Assembly: GCF_014356525.2 (NCBI RefSeq)
Contig: NC_052511.1
Coordinates: 30,840,689-30,904,688 of the forward strand
Reading direction: 5' to 3'
From: Nilaparvata lugens
Lineage: Eukaryota > Arthropoda > Insecta > Hemiptera > Delphacidae
DNA: 64,000 nt
A program made the translations under genes and the position numbers. Shown one piece after another: positions 34,880 through 47,430 of the stretch. Positions within the stretch are counted from its first letter, which is position 1. Every line of letters begins with the position of its first letter. Under the pieces are notes generated by a model that worked only from the letters and a program-made list of their open reading frames with translations, had not been told where the DNA came from and made no database searches.

Positions 34880-37319
34880 AAGAGTTCGATAGATCACACG
34901 ACGTGTCTGGCAGATTCAGAACATTGAAATATTTGAAACGAAGCTGCAATAACTGACTAATGCATGCATTTGGTCAAACACTCAAGCTGCAAGACTGATA
35001 TCTAATGATTGACTCTTTATATTTGCAAGTGATATTTTTCCTTACAGACTTATCTTAAAAGTAACTCTCCCAAAAAATTGAAATGAGTAGGCCGTAACGT
35101 GATTGAGTAAAAGTTGAGTGAACAATCGTGATTTGTTAGATTTCAACCGCAATTAATTACTGATGGATTCTTTCTGTTCAAAATCATATTCGTCCTTGAC
35201 ACGTACTATTTGCAACACGAAATATCTACCAAATCACAATATCAAGCTCTAACTGGATACAGGAATACCTTCTCAAATAACTGAATACCAATCAATACAG
35301 GAGGTCAACATTGAGTAGGAGTAAGACCGATAATCTGAACACATGATTTGTTCAAATACAGACATTTTGTGAAAGATAAGTTACCTCATATTCAGATTAA
35401 TATTGACAATACGAAGAGAATATATAAACTTAGGTCTGGGTAACAGATTAAAATTGTATTCCAATTACATTTTGATGAAAGGATATTGAAAATCATGTTA
35501 CATTGTGGAAGATTGATCAAATACTACTTCATAAATAACTTTATGCAATATCCATTATTTATCTTGGAAGCACTTAGCTTTTCGATGTTTCCTCCAGCAA
35601 TATTATTTAGAATCAAATCGTACATCGAAGCCAATGTTATTACCTCTAACTTACTTCCTCCTGCAGGTTATGAAATGATCATAATGACATACACTGATCA
35701 TTGAATTTCAATAAATATTTCATTAAATAATATCAAAGGTTAACAATAGACAGGATACTGATTTGTACAATAGTAATATAATGAATTTGGCCGGATAATT
35801 CAATGCTTCACAAGCATTGTTTATTGACAGTGTTTTATGGGAAAGTTGTCCATTATTTGATATTCTTGAATGGAGATATCAGTTTCCAGACAAATATTGA
35901 CAACTGACTTTTTCACGAAATACTCGTTTGATTTTCGAATTTCTGCTTGTTTGAACATTCCGAAATGCATGGCAATATTCGCAACGTCAATAATTACTTG
36001 GATTATTAATTGAATAACGTAAACGTTACGTTGTTGTTGCTATGACAACGAACATTGCAATATTATGTTTCCGTTGTCTGGGATCAGCCTACAAGGAGAA
36101 GTCATTGTTTACCTGGGCAATGCAAATGGTGATTCAGAGAGTGGTATCGTTGCTCTTATTAATTCCAGGAGAATATTTTTTTCGAAAACTTGTTACCGGA
36201 AGCCGATACTCTGTATGTGAATGGTACCAACATCCGGTCTGAACAAAGCTCTCTTATTTGTAAATCTGGCTCCAAAATGTTTATTCAATATGAATGAACT
36301 GGATTTCATTTCATGCTTATGGTTTCCTGAAAACTTATATCATGCTGCTTGAATATAATAATGCACCTCTCTAATTAACTGTATCAACTGTAAATGTGGA
36401 AACATTTGTGAATAGGACAGAATGGATTCAATGATATCCACAAATTCAATATTGTCCATTTTGCGAATTGCACAGAATTTTGGATGCATGTATGTGGTAT
36501 GTCGTTGTCAGAAGCAAAAGATTATCCCGCTTGATAACATCGTTCAACTTGATTCTCCAATATTATGGTTCGATTCGAAACCTAGGCCTTACTATTATGA
36601 CCCTACTAATCCTATTGAGCTGTGGTCTATGTTTGGTTGGTTACTAATGATTGTTGGGAAAATATACTAGTGTCCCCCTGGGTTGGAAAACTTGCTCAAG
36701 AACTGTTGTATGGTAATATTTGTAACCCGCAACTTTTAATTATGAAGAGTTGATGAAAATTATGAAAACAGCTTTGACCCTCATATGAATCCAAATTCAT
36801 TTTTTTCAAATGTAAAGGTGGTCATGTGATACATGCTTTTGATACAGAGTTCCAAGAAGAATAAATAGCGGAAGCCACACATTGATGTAATCAACCCTTA
36901 GGCCTATCATTCTGTTGATTCGAAAGTTGTAAATTTTGTTGTAAATAGTGTCAGCGCGTGTGATAGTTCCCAAATAGCATCAGCTGATGTTATGAATGGA
37001 TGAATGGAAAAACTGTATTAATAATTGCATGCGATGATTTCTTCAGCTGACTAAATGATGAATCATAACGATTTTCCAAATGCACTTTCAATGCTATATC
37101 TACCTTATATCCTGAAAAAAGAAAGAAGGGGTCAATTTTGTTGTTCAGCAAACTTGACCTGTAAAAAGGTTCGAAGAATACGTGTTATAGTCCAGTCACT
37201 AGTATTGATGCATGCAATTTATATTGTAGTTCTGATTTTTTAATATATTATTATTTGGGTACATAAGAGAAGTCCAGAACCAATTTCTTCATGCAAAATT
37301 TCCTTGTACTAGTTCCAGG
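34880..37319. other. No feature recognised
   Basis: AT-rich unique-looking DNA. Frames at 35486-35704, 36042-36242, 36422-36670 and 37055-37243 (all +) show no domain. Confidence 0.45.
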
Positions 37320-38046
37320 GTGGCCCAAAAACCTCGTTCTTTTCGTTTCGGCTCCTTTTCCAGTTTTCAGCTATTTCTGCCAAATCTTGTAATCGGACAG
37401 AAAAATTTGCTTCCGCCTTTGTTTCAGATTATAGAATTCTTAATAGAATGAGATCATTCGGAACTCTCTATCTCCAATGAGTACTGAGTTATGATTTTTT
37501 AAAAGTGAGTGAAATTTGAAGAAAAAAATCAATTTTGATGAATTTTAGTTTTTAATCAACAATATCTTCCGATTGTTAACATTTAGATGTATAATTCAAA
37601 ATCCCTCTGGGTGTATTTTTGTGCTCTACAATCTGAGATCAGGTAAAGCGCTCTATCCAATATAGATTTCAAGGTACACCTGACAACAATGCTCCTTGTA
37701 TTGTGAAAAACACCTAATTTCCAGCTTCAACCATCATCACCAACTACATTGTCCTCACATTGATATTTCGCACAATGACATAAGCTCATGAGATTATGTT
37801 CTATGAGAATCACCCGTTAGATGCACTTCATTCCAGTATTTCCTAGTGGAGAGGCGCGCTTAAGGACACCTCAAGGATCAAAATTTCAAACACTTATAAC
37901 TTTTGACACAATGCTCAGATATCATCGTACTACACTTCATTCTTTTCGGCTCGTCAAGGCGGCCCAAAATCATTCATCATAAGTCAAATTCGAATCAAGA
38001 ATGGAAAATTTATTGTTGAATGTACTTAAGCCCATATTCCAATACA
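37320..38046 (-). repeat. Interspersed repeat family R2, copy 2 (inverted, longer)
   Basis: The part 37735-38046 is the reverse complement of 431-653 and includes about 80 bases missing there (about 37905-37985). The rest (37320-37734, starting near gggtggcccaaaaacc) has no partner in the window but continues without an obvious break, so it is included tentatively. A ggcggcccaaaa word near 37960 echoes the left edge. Confidence 0.7.
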
Positions 38047-38066
38047 CCAAAAATTGCCAATTTCTA

Positions 38067-38140
38067 GGGAGATCACTCCCGTGTTATTGAATAAGCACGT
38101 TGCAGTCGGTCCCGGCTGAAGTATGACAGTCCACTATAAT
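38067..38140 (+). repeat. SINE 3'-part fragment
   Basis: The text gatcactcccgtgtt, gcacgttgcagtcggtcc and cggctg aligns by eye with ggccactcctctgtt, acacgttaacgttggtcc and tggctg at 41484-41528, downstream of a tRNA-like head. Here the head is missing. It abuts repeat R2. Confidence 0.55.
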
Positions 38141-38272
38141 TTTATGATTATAATTTCTGTATACGAGTTAATCAAGTAAGTGAGTCTAGTCTACTTGAAA
38201 GGTCTAGATAGTTTCTAGTACTGTATCATTAACTTACTAATGAAATATTTCATATCTGCTGAATAGAGAGTT

Positions 38273-38602
38273 TTGAGAGGCTTCATCATAGCTGCTGCTG
38301 CTGCTGCTCCTCCTCCTCCTTATTATTCTTCATCTCCTCCACAACATAATACCTCACCACCATCTCATACTCCTCCCCATTCTCCTCCAACTCCTCCTCC
38401 TTCAACTACTCCTCCTCCACCACCTACTCCTCCACCACCTACTCCTCCTCCTCTTCCACCACCATCGCACATCACACCTGAATCAATCTGTCCCCGGGGA
38501 ATTGGCAAACGCACATGTGCAAGCATGATCAATAATTCAATTAGATTTCGAAATCAAGTCCTAAAAGCGAATTGTAATCGCCCTCGTTTGACAATCAACT
38601 AA
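38273..38602 (+). CDS. Low-complexity Ala/Pro-rich frame, doubtful
   Basis: A 109-codon frame has a poly-Ala run, then about 60 residues dominated by Pro with Ser, Thr and His, then a non-repetitive tail (CPRGIGKRTCASMINN). The DNA is an imperfect CTC/CTG/CCT trinucleotide tract (about 38290-38465) whose ATG-less open start is unsupported. Pro-rich segments like this occur in real insect transcription factors and adaptor proteins, so an exon is possible, but a microsatellite read in its open phase explains the data as well. Confidence 0.2.
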   Translation: MRGFIIAAAAAAPPPPYYSSSPPQHNTSPPSHTPPHSPPTPPPSTTPPPPPTPPPPTPPPLPPPSHITPESICPRGIGKRTCASMINNSIRFRNQVLKANCNRPRLTIN

Positions 38603-41394
38603 TTAGAGATTAGAAGTGTAATCCCTGCACAATTCCCACAAACACACTCTGACTCAAAGCAGATCTATGCATCTATGTGGATGGTCACTGAGATAGTGAT
38701 CTCTTTATACTGCAGTTGAAATCGTGGTAGAAGTGACATTGGGTTCATCTGAAATTTTGTCAGATACACCAATTGAGATTGAATGAATAGAACTGTTATT
38801 ACTGTATATTGATACCAAGTTGTATTTGTTTAGATTAATACTGACATTGATAAAATACATTGCGATTTACCAGTGTTGAGCATGCAGTAGAGTTCATTCG
38901 ATGAAACGTATTCACTTTCGTTGGTTTTCATCGGCGGTGATTGTGAAGTGTATTTATGATAGATAAACAGTATCTAACACAGTATTGTGGCCTACTCTAT
39001 CCAATGAAGTGTCGCTGCGAAGTTCTACTTTCCATTGAAATTAATAATGAATATTTCAAAATACAAGAAATATTTTTACAAACAAAATAAGTTTTTATAT
39101 AGTGTTTTCATACATATAAAGAATGTATTAATGACATTTTTGAAATAGGATGTAGGCCTATTTCTACAGTATTCTCACTATAGAAATTCCCTGCATGGAT
39201 TTATAGTCATAATTTATTGAATGTTTTGCAATTACAATATTTTGAATCAGAGAAATCTATCATGCATTCACTCTTCTTACAATGACTGTATTAATACTCT
39301 GTACTTGACTAAGTAAGTAGAGAGGATTTCAGTTTCCAATAGTATAATAGGTGTCAATATAACATCCTTTATGATATATAACATCCTTTTCGATTCTCAG
39401 TTGAGCTTCAGAAGAGCCAAAACTGTGTCCTCTCTTTATAAAAACATGCATCACCTTTCTACGAGCTTCAAAATAGTAATTTCGACTTGTTAAAGTGGAA
39501 ACTGAACTGTAAAGTCATAAAATATTAAGATATATTTTTCCTTCTCCAAGGAGAATATTTTAAATGTGTAAAGCAGGAAAATTATCATTCTCCAGGTGAA
39601 TTGCTCATTATGCCATTTCTTAGCAGAAGTGTTGTGAATATATATTTCTCTCTTTTTCCTTCATAGATCTCGGGAGATATTCAGTCTTTTCCTCATTAAA
39701 AATTAGAATTTGAATATCATCTGAGAAGACAGCCATGTTGAAGAGGATTTAAAAGAACGAGAGGAAAGAATTATTATCTGAAAACTCACCCGGTCATCCA
39801 CCCTATTCATTCCAAATATTTTCCCATTACACAACTCTTGATATTATTTAATGTAAGTAGACATCTTTAATTGAATATTTTGAACTGATCAAATGGGAGT
39901 ACCTGATAAAGAAAGGAATAAGGTAATGGACATTTCATATTAGTAGAAACTAAGTGGATACCTAACGCTTTATCAAAATGTTCTGTGAATTATTCAATCA
40001 ATACCTTCAAATAACGTTTTTGAGAAGGTGGGACACAAACAACATCTACTCATCACTTTTTCTGTGTTGAAACTGTCCGTGATAGATACTTCAATTTCAG
40101 AACCAGTTGGAAAGTGAACTGAGGAAATTTATCAGCTTCTATTTCCTCTCCGATTGTAGTACGGTATACATGATACCTTCATATTACACAAAACAAACCT
40201 AATATGATATCGGTATTTCACAAGTGAATAAAATAGTCAATTCAGATATATTTAGTTAGATGTTCATTTTAACTTCAATACTCTCAACGCTAAGCCTTTG
40301 TTAGTTCGAACGAAGCTCTTGGTACCCCGATATTTATCAGATATCTGTAGAGCTTGTCACATGCGACAAGTGTAGCATGTCTGAGATCGGAGCACGTAAT
40401 TCTTGAAGCTGACATTTTTTTTCTCGCTAACAAAAATTAGGAATGCAAACTTCGCATGATGATGGATATTAAAGAGGAATTTTTCATGTATATCATCAGA
40501 TAGCAACGTATCTAACTTATCAAGCAAAGAACTCCAAACAAAATGAAATCAACAAATTCAATATAATACAGTATGGTAGTGCACTGAGAATCCGTGGAAG
40601 CGATATATCTATTGTACCTGAGCTATGGTGGGAAAAGGGAATTATTAATTATCCTTTCCTCGAACGTTTTGTTGAGGGAAACCATGATCACAATTCACTT
40701 GATATAGTATTTCACAATTCAATGCAATGATCTTCATCATTAATTTTTACCAGTTTCATCTCAAATCATGCACGCCTCGAAAATCGTGAAAAAATTTTTT
40801 CAAATCAACATTCAACTATTAATCAGCAAGTGTACATTTCTACAACGGACCTGGAATAATTTATCGATGTAAATGACTGATGAAACCAGGGAACCTCTAA
40901 TATGGTTTGCCGCAATAATTTCAGAGACAATAACTATGAAGTTTGAGTTTGTAGGTGAGTGCACAGACTCATTCAATATGGCAACCTGTCGTCTATAATG
41001 AAAATAGTTTGACGCGTAATAATATTGGAACTTGCCGAGTGTATGTATGCTTCACGTTGCTTACTCAAAGATGACCTCTGCTAACCTTATTAAATTGAGA
41101 CCAAGTGCCTCGAAATTGGTGGCGGTATGCCTTTTGTAGGAAACCTGAGTTATGTAGGCTAGTTATCAATTAGATTATTGCTGTACTAGGACGATCAGTT
41201 GAGTAGGATATGGGTCACAGTTTTGGAATTCTCATTCAAGGTAGTGGATGTGTCAGTAAATAGAATAGAATTGAAAAAAGACATTAATTCAAAAGGGGTA
41301 CTGAGATTTGTATTTCTATTCATATTAGAATAGAATTAACATTCATTAAGAATGTAAGATTCGTGTATATCGATCTATGTTTTTAACATACTTG
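38603..41394. other. No feature recognised
   Basis: AT-rich; read on both strands. No frame above 60 codons and no repeat identified. A short doubled word, aacatcctttatgatatat/aacatccttttcg, lies at about 39361-39395. Confidence 0.45.
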
Positions 41395-41640
41395 GAATGG
41401 CCGTATTCGAGTGGATTAGATGATGGCATTATAATTCAGAGGCCCGGGCCCAAATCCCGACCCGGGCAAGATTTTTTTGTCGGGCCACTCCTCTGTTTTT
41501 GATAGACACGTTAACGTTGGTCCTGGCTGCCTAATAACAGTCGTAAGTCATGAAAGAGTCCCCTGAATTGATCAGGTGCGACCTAAAAACTCTGACACCA
41601 GACCTGAGTCAGCCAGACCACTCTATATTATTATCATCAT
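41395..41640 (+). repeat. tRNA-derived SINE
   Basis: The head has a box A-like CGAGTGGATTAGATGATGG (from about 41408) and a box B-like GGCCCAAATCCCGACC (41447-41462) inside a GC-rich T-arm-like stem (CCCGGG / CCCGGG). The body (ccactcctctgtttttgatag, ttggtcctggctgcc) recurs at 38067-38140. The 3' end is an ATT/ATC run near 41625-41640. It is too diverged from a tRNA cloverleaf to be a functional tRNA. Confidence 0.7.
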
Positions 41641-42072
41641 GTAGAAACTGCTATTGCATTCTTACTTATTTATTTACTTATTCTACTGGAACCTATAACG
41701 ATAATTGTCTCTCCGTCTAATTTCAAACTTTTATAACAGATGAGAACTTAAATAGGAAGAATATGTAAGTAATACTGAATTTATTGTAAATATAATGATT
41801 CATAATCAATTATAATTATAAGACGTCAGAAAGATTTGGAGTGATTTGGAGCCTAAAGGCAACATTATAGACTTTAAAAAAATGTTCCATATTATATGCA
41901 TTATTATCAGCTAAGCCTCATGTTGTCGTTTAGACTTATTTCTAGAAGGATCAAATTTTGGATATCGAAGGAATTTTAGAAATTCTTGAATAATTCATTA
42001 TTTAAATACATTTTATTGTCTATCTGAGAAATTGAAACTGTTATTCAATATCATTGTGTTTCTGGAACTGGA
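41641..42072. other. No feature recognised
   Basis: AT-rich; nothing supported. Confidence 0.5.
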
Positions 42073-42415
42073 ATGAACAGAATAAGATCTTTGGAATCAG
42101 TTATGGGAGAGTTCTTGCAGAAGCTGATCATTACATTGAAAGAAGCCCTTCTAGAACATTTTAAAAAACTTGGGTTTTCCATTGATCCTGTACAAACTCA
42201 TCAGCCTTCCTCATAATTCTTCAGATTTTGGAACTCAAGCAAGCCTCAATCAAGAACTTGGTTACGACTCTATTCAAGCTACTTGGGTACCTGAGTTAGC
42301 AGGTGTGTTATCTGAATTCTATGAACCTATTCAAGGCCTCCTTTATGTGTTACGTGTTATAAAGTCAGTTCAAGGAAGTATTCAGGTAATAAAGAAATTT
42401 GATGAGAGTGATTGA
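42073..42415 (+). pseudogene. Possible gene remnant with one frameshift, unknown protein
   Basis: An ATG at 42073 opens a 47-codon frame (starts MNRIRSLESVMGEFLQKLII) ending in TAA at about 42216. An overlapping frame from 42170 runs to TGA at 42415 and reads protein-like text (QASLNQELGYDSIQATWVPE, then VLSEFYEPIQGLLYVLRVIK). Joined by one frameshift near 42200 they would make a continuous roughly 110-residue polypeptide rich in helices. I recognise no family. The next feature is a LINE fragment on the other strand. Chance overlap of two frames is the main alternative. Confidence 0.25.
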
Positions 42416-42420
42416 TTATG

Positions 42421-42566
42421 AATACTTACTTACTCCTAAGCCCTACAGGTCTTCACAACCCTTGGCTCCCCTCACATAGCCTCTCCATCTGTCAATCCTC
42501 GGCCTTCCTCCTCCAGTTACAAACTCCAAGCGTTCTTAGATCGCGTTCCACATCATCCGTCCATCT
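42421..42566 (-). mobile_element. LINE C-terminal fragment
   Basis: On the minus strand the text reads RWTDDVERDLRTLGVCNWRR, then KAED, a TGA stop where Arg is usual, then QMERLCEGSQGL. This W-D-D-V...L-G-V..W...A-x-D-R pattern is the conserved C-terminal end of several insect endonuclease-reverse transcriptases. Only about 45 codons remain; the rest of the element is absent on the high-coordinate side. Confidence 0.6.
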
Positions 42567-42779
42567 ATGATCATAATGAATATTAAATATAGTTTTCGAT
42601 TGATATTGAAAGTGATAGGTGACTGCAAAAAGAAGAGAAACAGAGTTAATGAATCAAGATAGATAATGCTTAGATAGTAGCTTTCAGACGTTATAAGATG
42701 ATACAACTCACAATCTATCCACAAACGCAGCCAGATTCCAGGACGTTGAATTTGAATTGAAGTGAGCAGCTGCTTCAAA

Positions 42780-43160
42780 ATGGAGACCTGAGGTGTCCTG
42801 CTGAACGGTGGGTTAGGGAAAAGATGGAAGCAGATGAGAGGGTTCGTAATTGTGAGCTGGAAGTGGTGAAGGAGGAGGAAGAGGTGGTTGAGTCGGAGGG
42901 GGGTAGGAGAAGAAGGAAGACCCGGATGTCTTTTTAATTGATAAGGTCAACGAGCTTTACTATGATTGCGTGTCGGCTATCACCCTCCAGTGGAAAGTGT
43001 GAGGAGCCACACAGCACATGGCACCGGTTGAGGAGTCAAACCAGAGGACCACTAATTGGACCCTGGGTCCTTCCACCAAAATGCGTCCCTTTGCCATCAA
43101 ACTGTGTCCTTTATGTTTGTGGTGAGGTTTGAGATCTACGCTTCGACTTCAACACGCCAT
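42780..43160. promoter_or_regulatory. GC-richer island, candidate regulatory element
   Basis: The left half is purine-rich (gaaggaggaggaagaggtgg); the right half is balanced and unique-looking (cacatggcaccggttgagg, ggaccctgggtcc). A perfect palindrome, GGACCCTGGGTCC (odd centre), lies near 43058-43070. The 64-codon frame at 42938-43132 has no known domain. Confidence 0.3.
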
Positions 43161-44030
43161 ATTTGTTGATATGATGTTTGTCTTGGTGGAAAATGTTCAC
43201 CCTTAAATTTGGGTGTTTTCTGACGGTTCAATTAATTTATCACTAGTTGGAACAGATCCGAAATAGTGGTGATCCTTGGCAATAAGGATGGTATTTTCAT
43301 GTAATGGAAGTCTGAAATGAGATTAAACATTGATGAAATGCTAATGAAATAATGGTGAGATTCTTCCAAAGGACGAAAAAAGTGTATAATCAATTTATTG
43401 ATGTAATTCGATGCGAGTGATGTAATTTATTATATAAATTATGATTTATGATTTAATGATTTATTGATATAATTCGTTCGATTCGAGTGATGAAAACTGA
43501 ATAGTGATAACAGTTCTCCATTCCCATCTATTCCATATCATTAACAATTATTATCGTATACCGCGTTCTTTTCATTCCACCGTTATTCTATGTGATTGGT
43601 GATAATATTTCCACAAATGTAGAATCAATGAAGGCGTTAATCTATTTTCAAGTCCCTGAACTGTTTAATATTATTACATCCTGGTTTTTAATTTCGTTTA
43701 GAACAGATCTAGTTCCATCGGATAGGCTACTGTTTTTAGATCCTCGACTGCTCTATTTGTCTATAATACTATTTGAAGGCTCGAGAATACATTATGATTA
43801 TCTTGATGATTTGTGATCATTTTATCATCAGGATAAACATTGATTTACTTGCCATTTTCTATAAATTATTGTTATTCTCACAATATGTTGGTAGATTGGG
43901 TGGCAGAGAGAATCATGCTGGGTTTATTGCACACTACAACATTGAATAAGACCTCCACAAGGCGAGCTATCATTTGTCAAGTGAAACCCAACCCCATACA
44001 TCAGTTAGCTAGACCATGCTGAAATCTCTC
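43161..44030. other. No feature recognised
   Basis: AT-rich. A word tttattgatgtaattcgatgcgagtgatg at about 43396 recurs as tttattgatataattcgttcgattcgagtgatg at about 43460, a local degenerate duplication. Frames are not credible. Confidence 0.5.
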
Positions 44031-44340
44031 TCATATCAGACTCTCTGATTCTCTTTCTCTCTTTTCCATCGCCCTCATTCTCTCTTATCCTCCTTCTTCA
44101 TCCCTTTTGTCTTGTTTTCCCTCTTTTTTCTTACTTCTTCCACCTACATTCAATCATTCTCTGTTCCCTTGTCACAATCTCGTCTTCTCTGATTCACCTC
44201 ATCCTCATTCATTCTACAAACTCCCCCACTTCAAATAATATTGTGTTTCCCCCTTCTCTGATTTTTCCCTCTTCTTTCTCCAACACATTCCCTATATTTT
44301 TCTCTTTCCTCTCTTTATCTTCTTTTCTGAGTTAGTCCTT
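44030..44340 (-). repeat. Pyrimidine-rich tract (plus strand)
   Basis: Plus strand is C/T-rich throughout (tctctttctctcttttcc, tcctccttcttcatccc). Confidence 0.7.
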
Positions 44341-44344
44341 TTGC

Positions 44345-44600
44345 GTTCATTCGGCCCCCAGCAACAGATTAACTGAATTTTTCTGCTCCATGTCGCCTTT
44401 ATTTATAGCTTTGGCCCTGAAAAATGATTCACCCGCTAATAAATTTTGGACTCGCGTTTAAAACGTTGACATCGGTGGTTCGTCGGTGGTCCTCGGCTCT
44501 CAATATGTTGCATCCATTTATCGATGGCCGACCATACTAAATGGAGCTTCAATTATAAAGTGGCTACTATTCGTTCATACTTCCGCTTATAAATGAAGAC
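44345..44600. promoter_or_regulatory. Unique island with homeodomain- and DREF-like words, candidate enhancer
   Basis: Immediately follows a pyrimidine tract. It holds several TTTAT/TAAT words (tttatttatagc, gctaataaatttt, cttcaattataaag), a TTTATCGATGG word like DREF/BEAF sites near 44518, and CpG pairs (cggtggttcgtcggtgg). No frame of note. The texture resembles conserved insect non-coding elements; this is inference. Confidence 0.35.
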
Positions 44601-45400
44601 CGTTTTAGTTGGCTTTTTTGAAGATTCTCCCTGATCAATATTGTTATACTGCATTATTTATCATAACCGCTTGTCCTCATAGTTATCTAACTGTGCCTTC
44701 TATTTTCCTTGAGGTAGGTGAGTATTCCCCCATTTACCATACTCATTTAGCAAGTATGTTGCAGTATTCTCGATCTCGACTTTTCAATTATAAGAAAAAG
44801 TTATAATAACAAATTCCCAAGTCCCGTTTGATATGTTCATATCAGTGGGATGCTTTTCAATTTTAAAAGATGATACACGTAGAAAACAAACGTTCTGTTA
44901 CAGATCAATGATACAACTGAATGGTCAAAAATAAAAATTTTAATGAAGATTACTCCATTTATCTGAACAATGATAGAAAGTCTACGGGGAAGAAAGGATG
45001 AGATGAGATGAGAATGTTAGGAAATTCTCTTTTCATATGGAATGAGAGAAAAAGAGAAGACTCTTGTACACAAAGTTCAACAGAATACTGATACAAATCA
45101 TCTCTGAAATCGTTTTCAAAGTGAAAAATTGGAACGAGAAAACTAAAAATATAATATTCAATCTCTGTTCAAGCTCGATGAAAGAACGGAGTGATATGGA
45201 AAAAGAATTCATATCGGCCGCTGTGAAAAATAAATTAGGAGAGAAGTTAGTAGATGAAGAGTAAAGCAGTGTTGTTTGAAGGTTCCATTGTTGATCTGGC
45301 AGGCAGCAGTTATAACTGGCAAACGGACAGCAGACTCGATGTTCTTTCTCCAATTCAATAATTAATTTTCATATTTTTTTATGAATTCTACAGACAGCTT
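44601..45400. other. No feature recognised
   Basis: Frames at 44609-44806 (+), 45064-45264 (+) and 45033-45353 (-) lack domains; the last two are opposed. Confidence 0.5.
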
Positions 45401-46110
45401 TTCTCGTCTTGTTCCTTAACACTCGCTTCCCCCTCCCGTTAGATCGTGATTGATAATAATCGTCGGAGGTCCTTTGCTGAACAAAATTTTTAATAACTTT
45501 TGACGATTGTTCGTTGGGGGAGGGGATTTCGTACGTTTGAACGATAGAGAAGAAACTCCCTGTTGCTCTACCTTTTTCCCTCTCTTTTTCGTACCGCTAC
45601 CACTTCTCTCAATCATTCCACCTTCTTCTACTTCTATTTCTCCCAATCCTGTCACTATACCCTCGTCGTACTACACCTCCTCCTTCACCTGTCCCTCCCC
45701 TCCTTTCATCATATTCTCTCTGTTCTCCCATTGCTGTCTCTTTTCCTACTCCTCCTGACAGTTGAAAAAATAAGAGGCGAATTTAATTGGTGCTGCGATT
45801 TGATTGGCGGGTGTACTGGATGAGAGGGAGGCGTGTTGGAGTGAGAGGGGTTGTTGAAAGGGATTGGCAGGTGGGGAGGAGATGGTTGCTAGGGCTAAAA
45901 GAGTTATCCCTGTTGAACGCGTTCTTCTACTACAGTACCACCACACCGACTGCGGAAGTGATTTAGCTATCGATCGTCCAACTTTTGAATTTTATCTTTC
46001 GAGCGGGTATGGTGGCGAGGAGGAGGAGTAGCGTGGGAGGTGGTGGAGGAAGAGGATGAGGAGTAGGAAGGTGTGTTGGAGGAGAGAAGGATGAGGAGAA
46101 AACAGGCCAA
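45401..46110. promoter_or_regulatory. Pyrimidine-to-purine switch region with three CCAAT-type words
   Basis: 45540-45760 is strongly pyrimidine-rich on the plus strand, and 45815-45895 and 46010-46105 are strongly purine-rich. Between them, ATTGG words (inverted CCAAT) occur near 45785, 45802 (GATTGGCGGG) and 45861 (GGATTGGCAGG). Frames on both strands here are low-complexity. A promoter is possible but no start site can be fixed. Confidence 0.25.
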
Positions 46111-47209
46111 AATGCAAAGGCCGTCCGATAATGTTCGCTGTGTACGGGAAATAGCTCATCAATGCCGGTGTACTTGTAATCATAATATCAATTTCGTTCT
46201 GTTATCAGTTGCAGCCGCACCAAAAAACGATTTTTTTCACATTGATACAACCAAGAAACTTTCGTTCCATGAACTGTATTGGAAATTCAATGAGCAATTT
46301 TGCTGAAACTTTGAACATTGCCTGATTTATATTCATATTTTTTCTCATAAAGTAGGTAGCCTACATGATTTATGGAATGTAGATATTGTTATGATCACGA
46401 TCACATCCACGATCGCAGAATTTTTAAAATTGGTAGAAGAAATTATTGTCAGGTGTATATCATATTAAAACGTTATTGGTAAAGTAGAAATCACTGTCAA
46501 AACATCATGTCAATGAATAATGGAATTTTTCCATCCCTTTCTTTCTATCCATATTTTCTGCAATCCATTATCAATTAGTAGAACCTCCTATAATTCGGTA
46601 AAACTAACGAAATATCTAATAAATAATAAATTGAATTTGTACTATGAATATGAACACAAATTATGGCCGATGTTTAATTTCTTCACTGGTGGAATGGTGA
46701 TTGATGGAAGATGAAATAGAATATAATAGAATGGCTGCCTTTCTTCACCTGGGAGAGCGAACATTGAAACGTATATGATGAGATTTTATCAATATACTGG
46801 GAGAAGATCCAAGGTGGATGGTTATCTGTTATTATTATGGAAACCGATCATTATCTTGAAAAGATTAATAAGGGTTGATTCAAAGGACGAATTCTACTCC
46901 CATCATCATTCACTGATCATTAACTAGGGTTGTGAGTTCCGAATGGAATTCTATAATTCCTCCAACCATTTAATCATATTATGATAACAAGGACAAGAAG
47001 ATTGGAAACACTGACGAAGTTAGCGATCGCTCTACATCCCAAAACAATAGCATGGAGAACAAACATTATAATGTGAAACAAGAATACCGTAACAAATTGA
47101 GTCAGTTCAAATGTTCACTCATGTTTCTCTAATTCTCCTACTTTCCATTTCCTGAGAACCGAGTAGGAAGCAAAGAAACACTGTTGAGAACCTTCAACGC
47201 AGTAACGGA
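46111..47209. other. No feature recognised
   Basis: AT-rich with no credible frame. Confidence 0.5.
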
Positions 47210-47430
47210 ACCAAGGTTACTAATCTTCTGCACAAAGGAGTTCCACGTTCAGGGATGTATTCGGATCTCGGTAAGTTGTGGAAAGGGTCGCGAACCACGC
47301 AAGCATACACAAGGCTGACGGAATCCGATTAAAAATCGATTGAACGTTCGATCAGATAGGAAGGTTTTGGCTCCGAGTCTGGAAGAACATGAAGGAACGG
47401 AGAATATATCTGAATTGATCGAACTGTTTG
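47210..47430. promoter_or_regulatory. GC-richer island, candidate regulatory element
   Basis: CpG-bearing unique sequence (gggtcgcgaaccacgcaagc, ggctgacggaatccg, attgaacgttcgatc). The opposed frames at 47249-47494 (-) and 47340-47558 (+) have no recognisable domain. Confidence 0.25.

Noticed and set aside
45507..45823. Overlapping plus frames of 83 and 86 codons
   Set aside because: Low-complexity readings of a pyrimidine tract in two phases.
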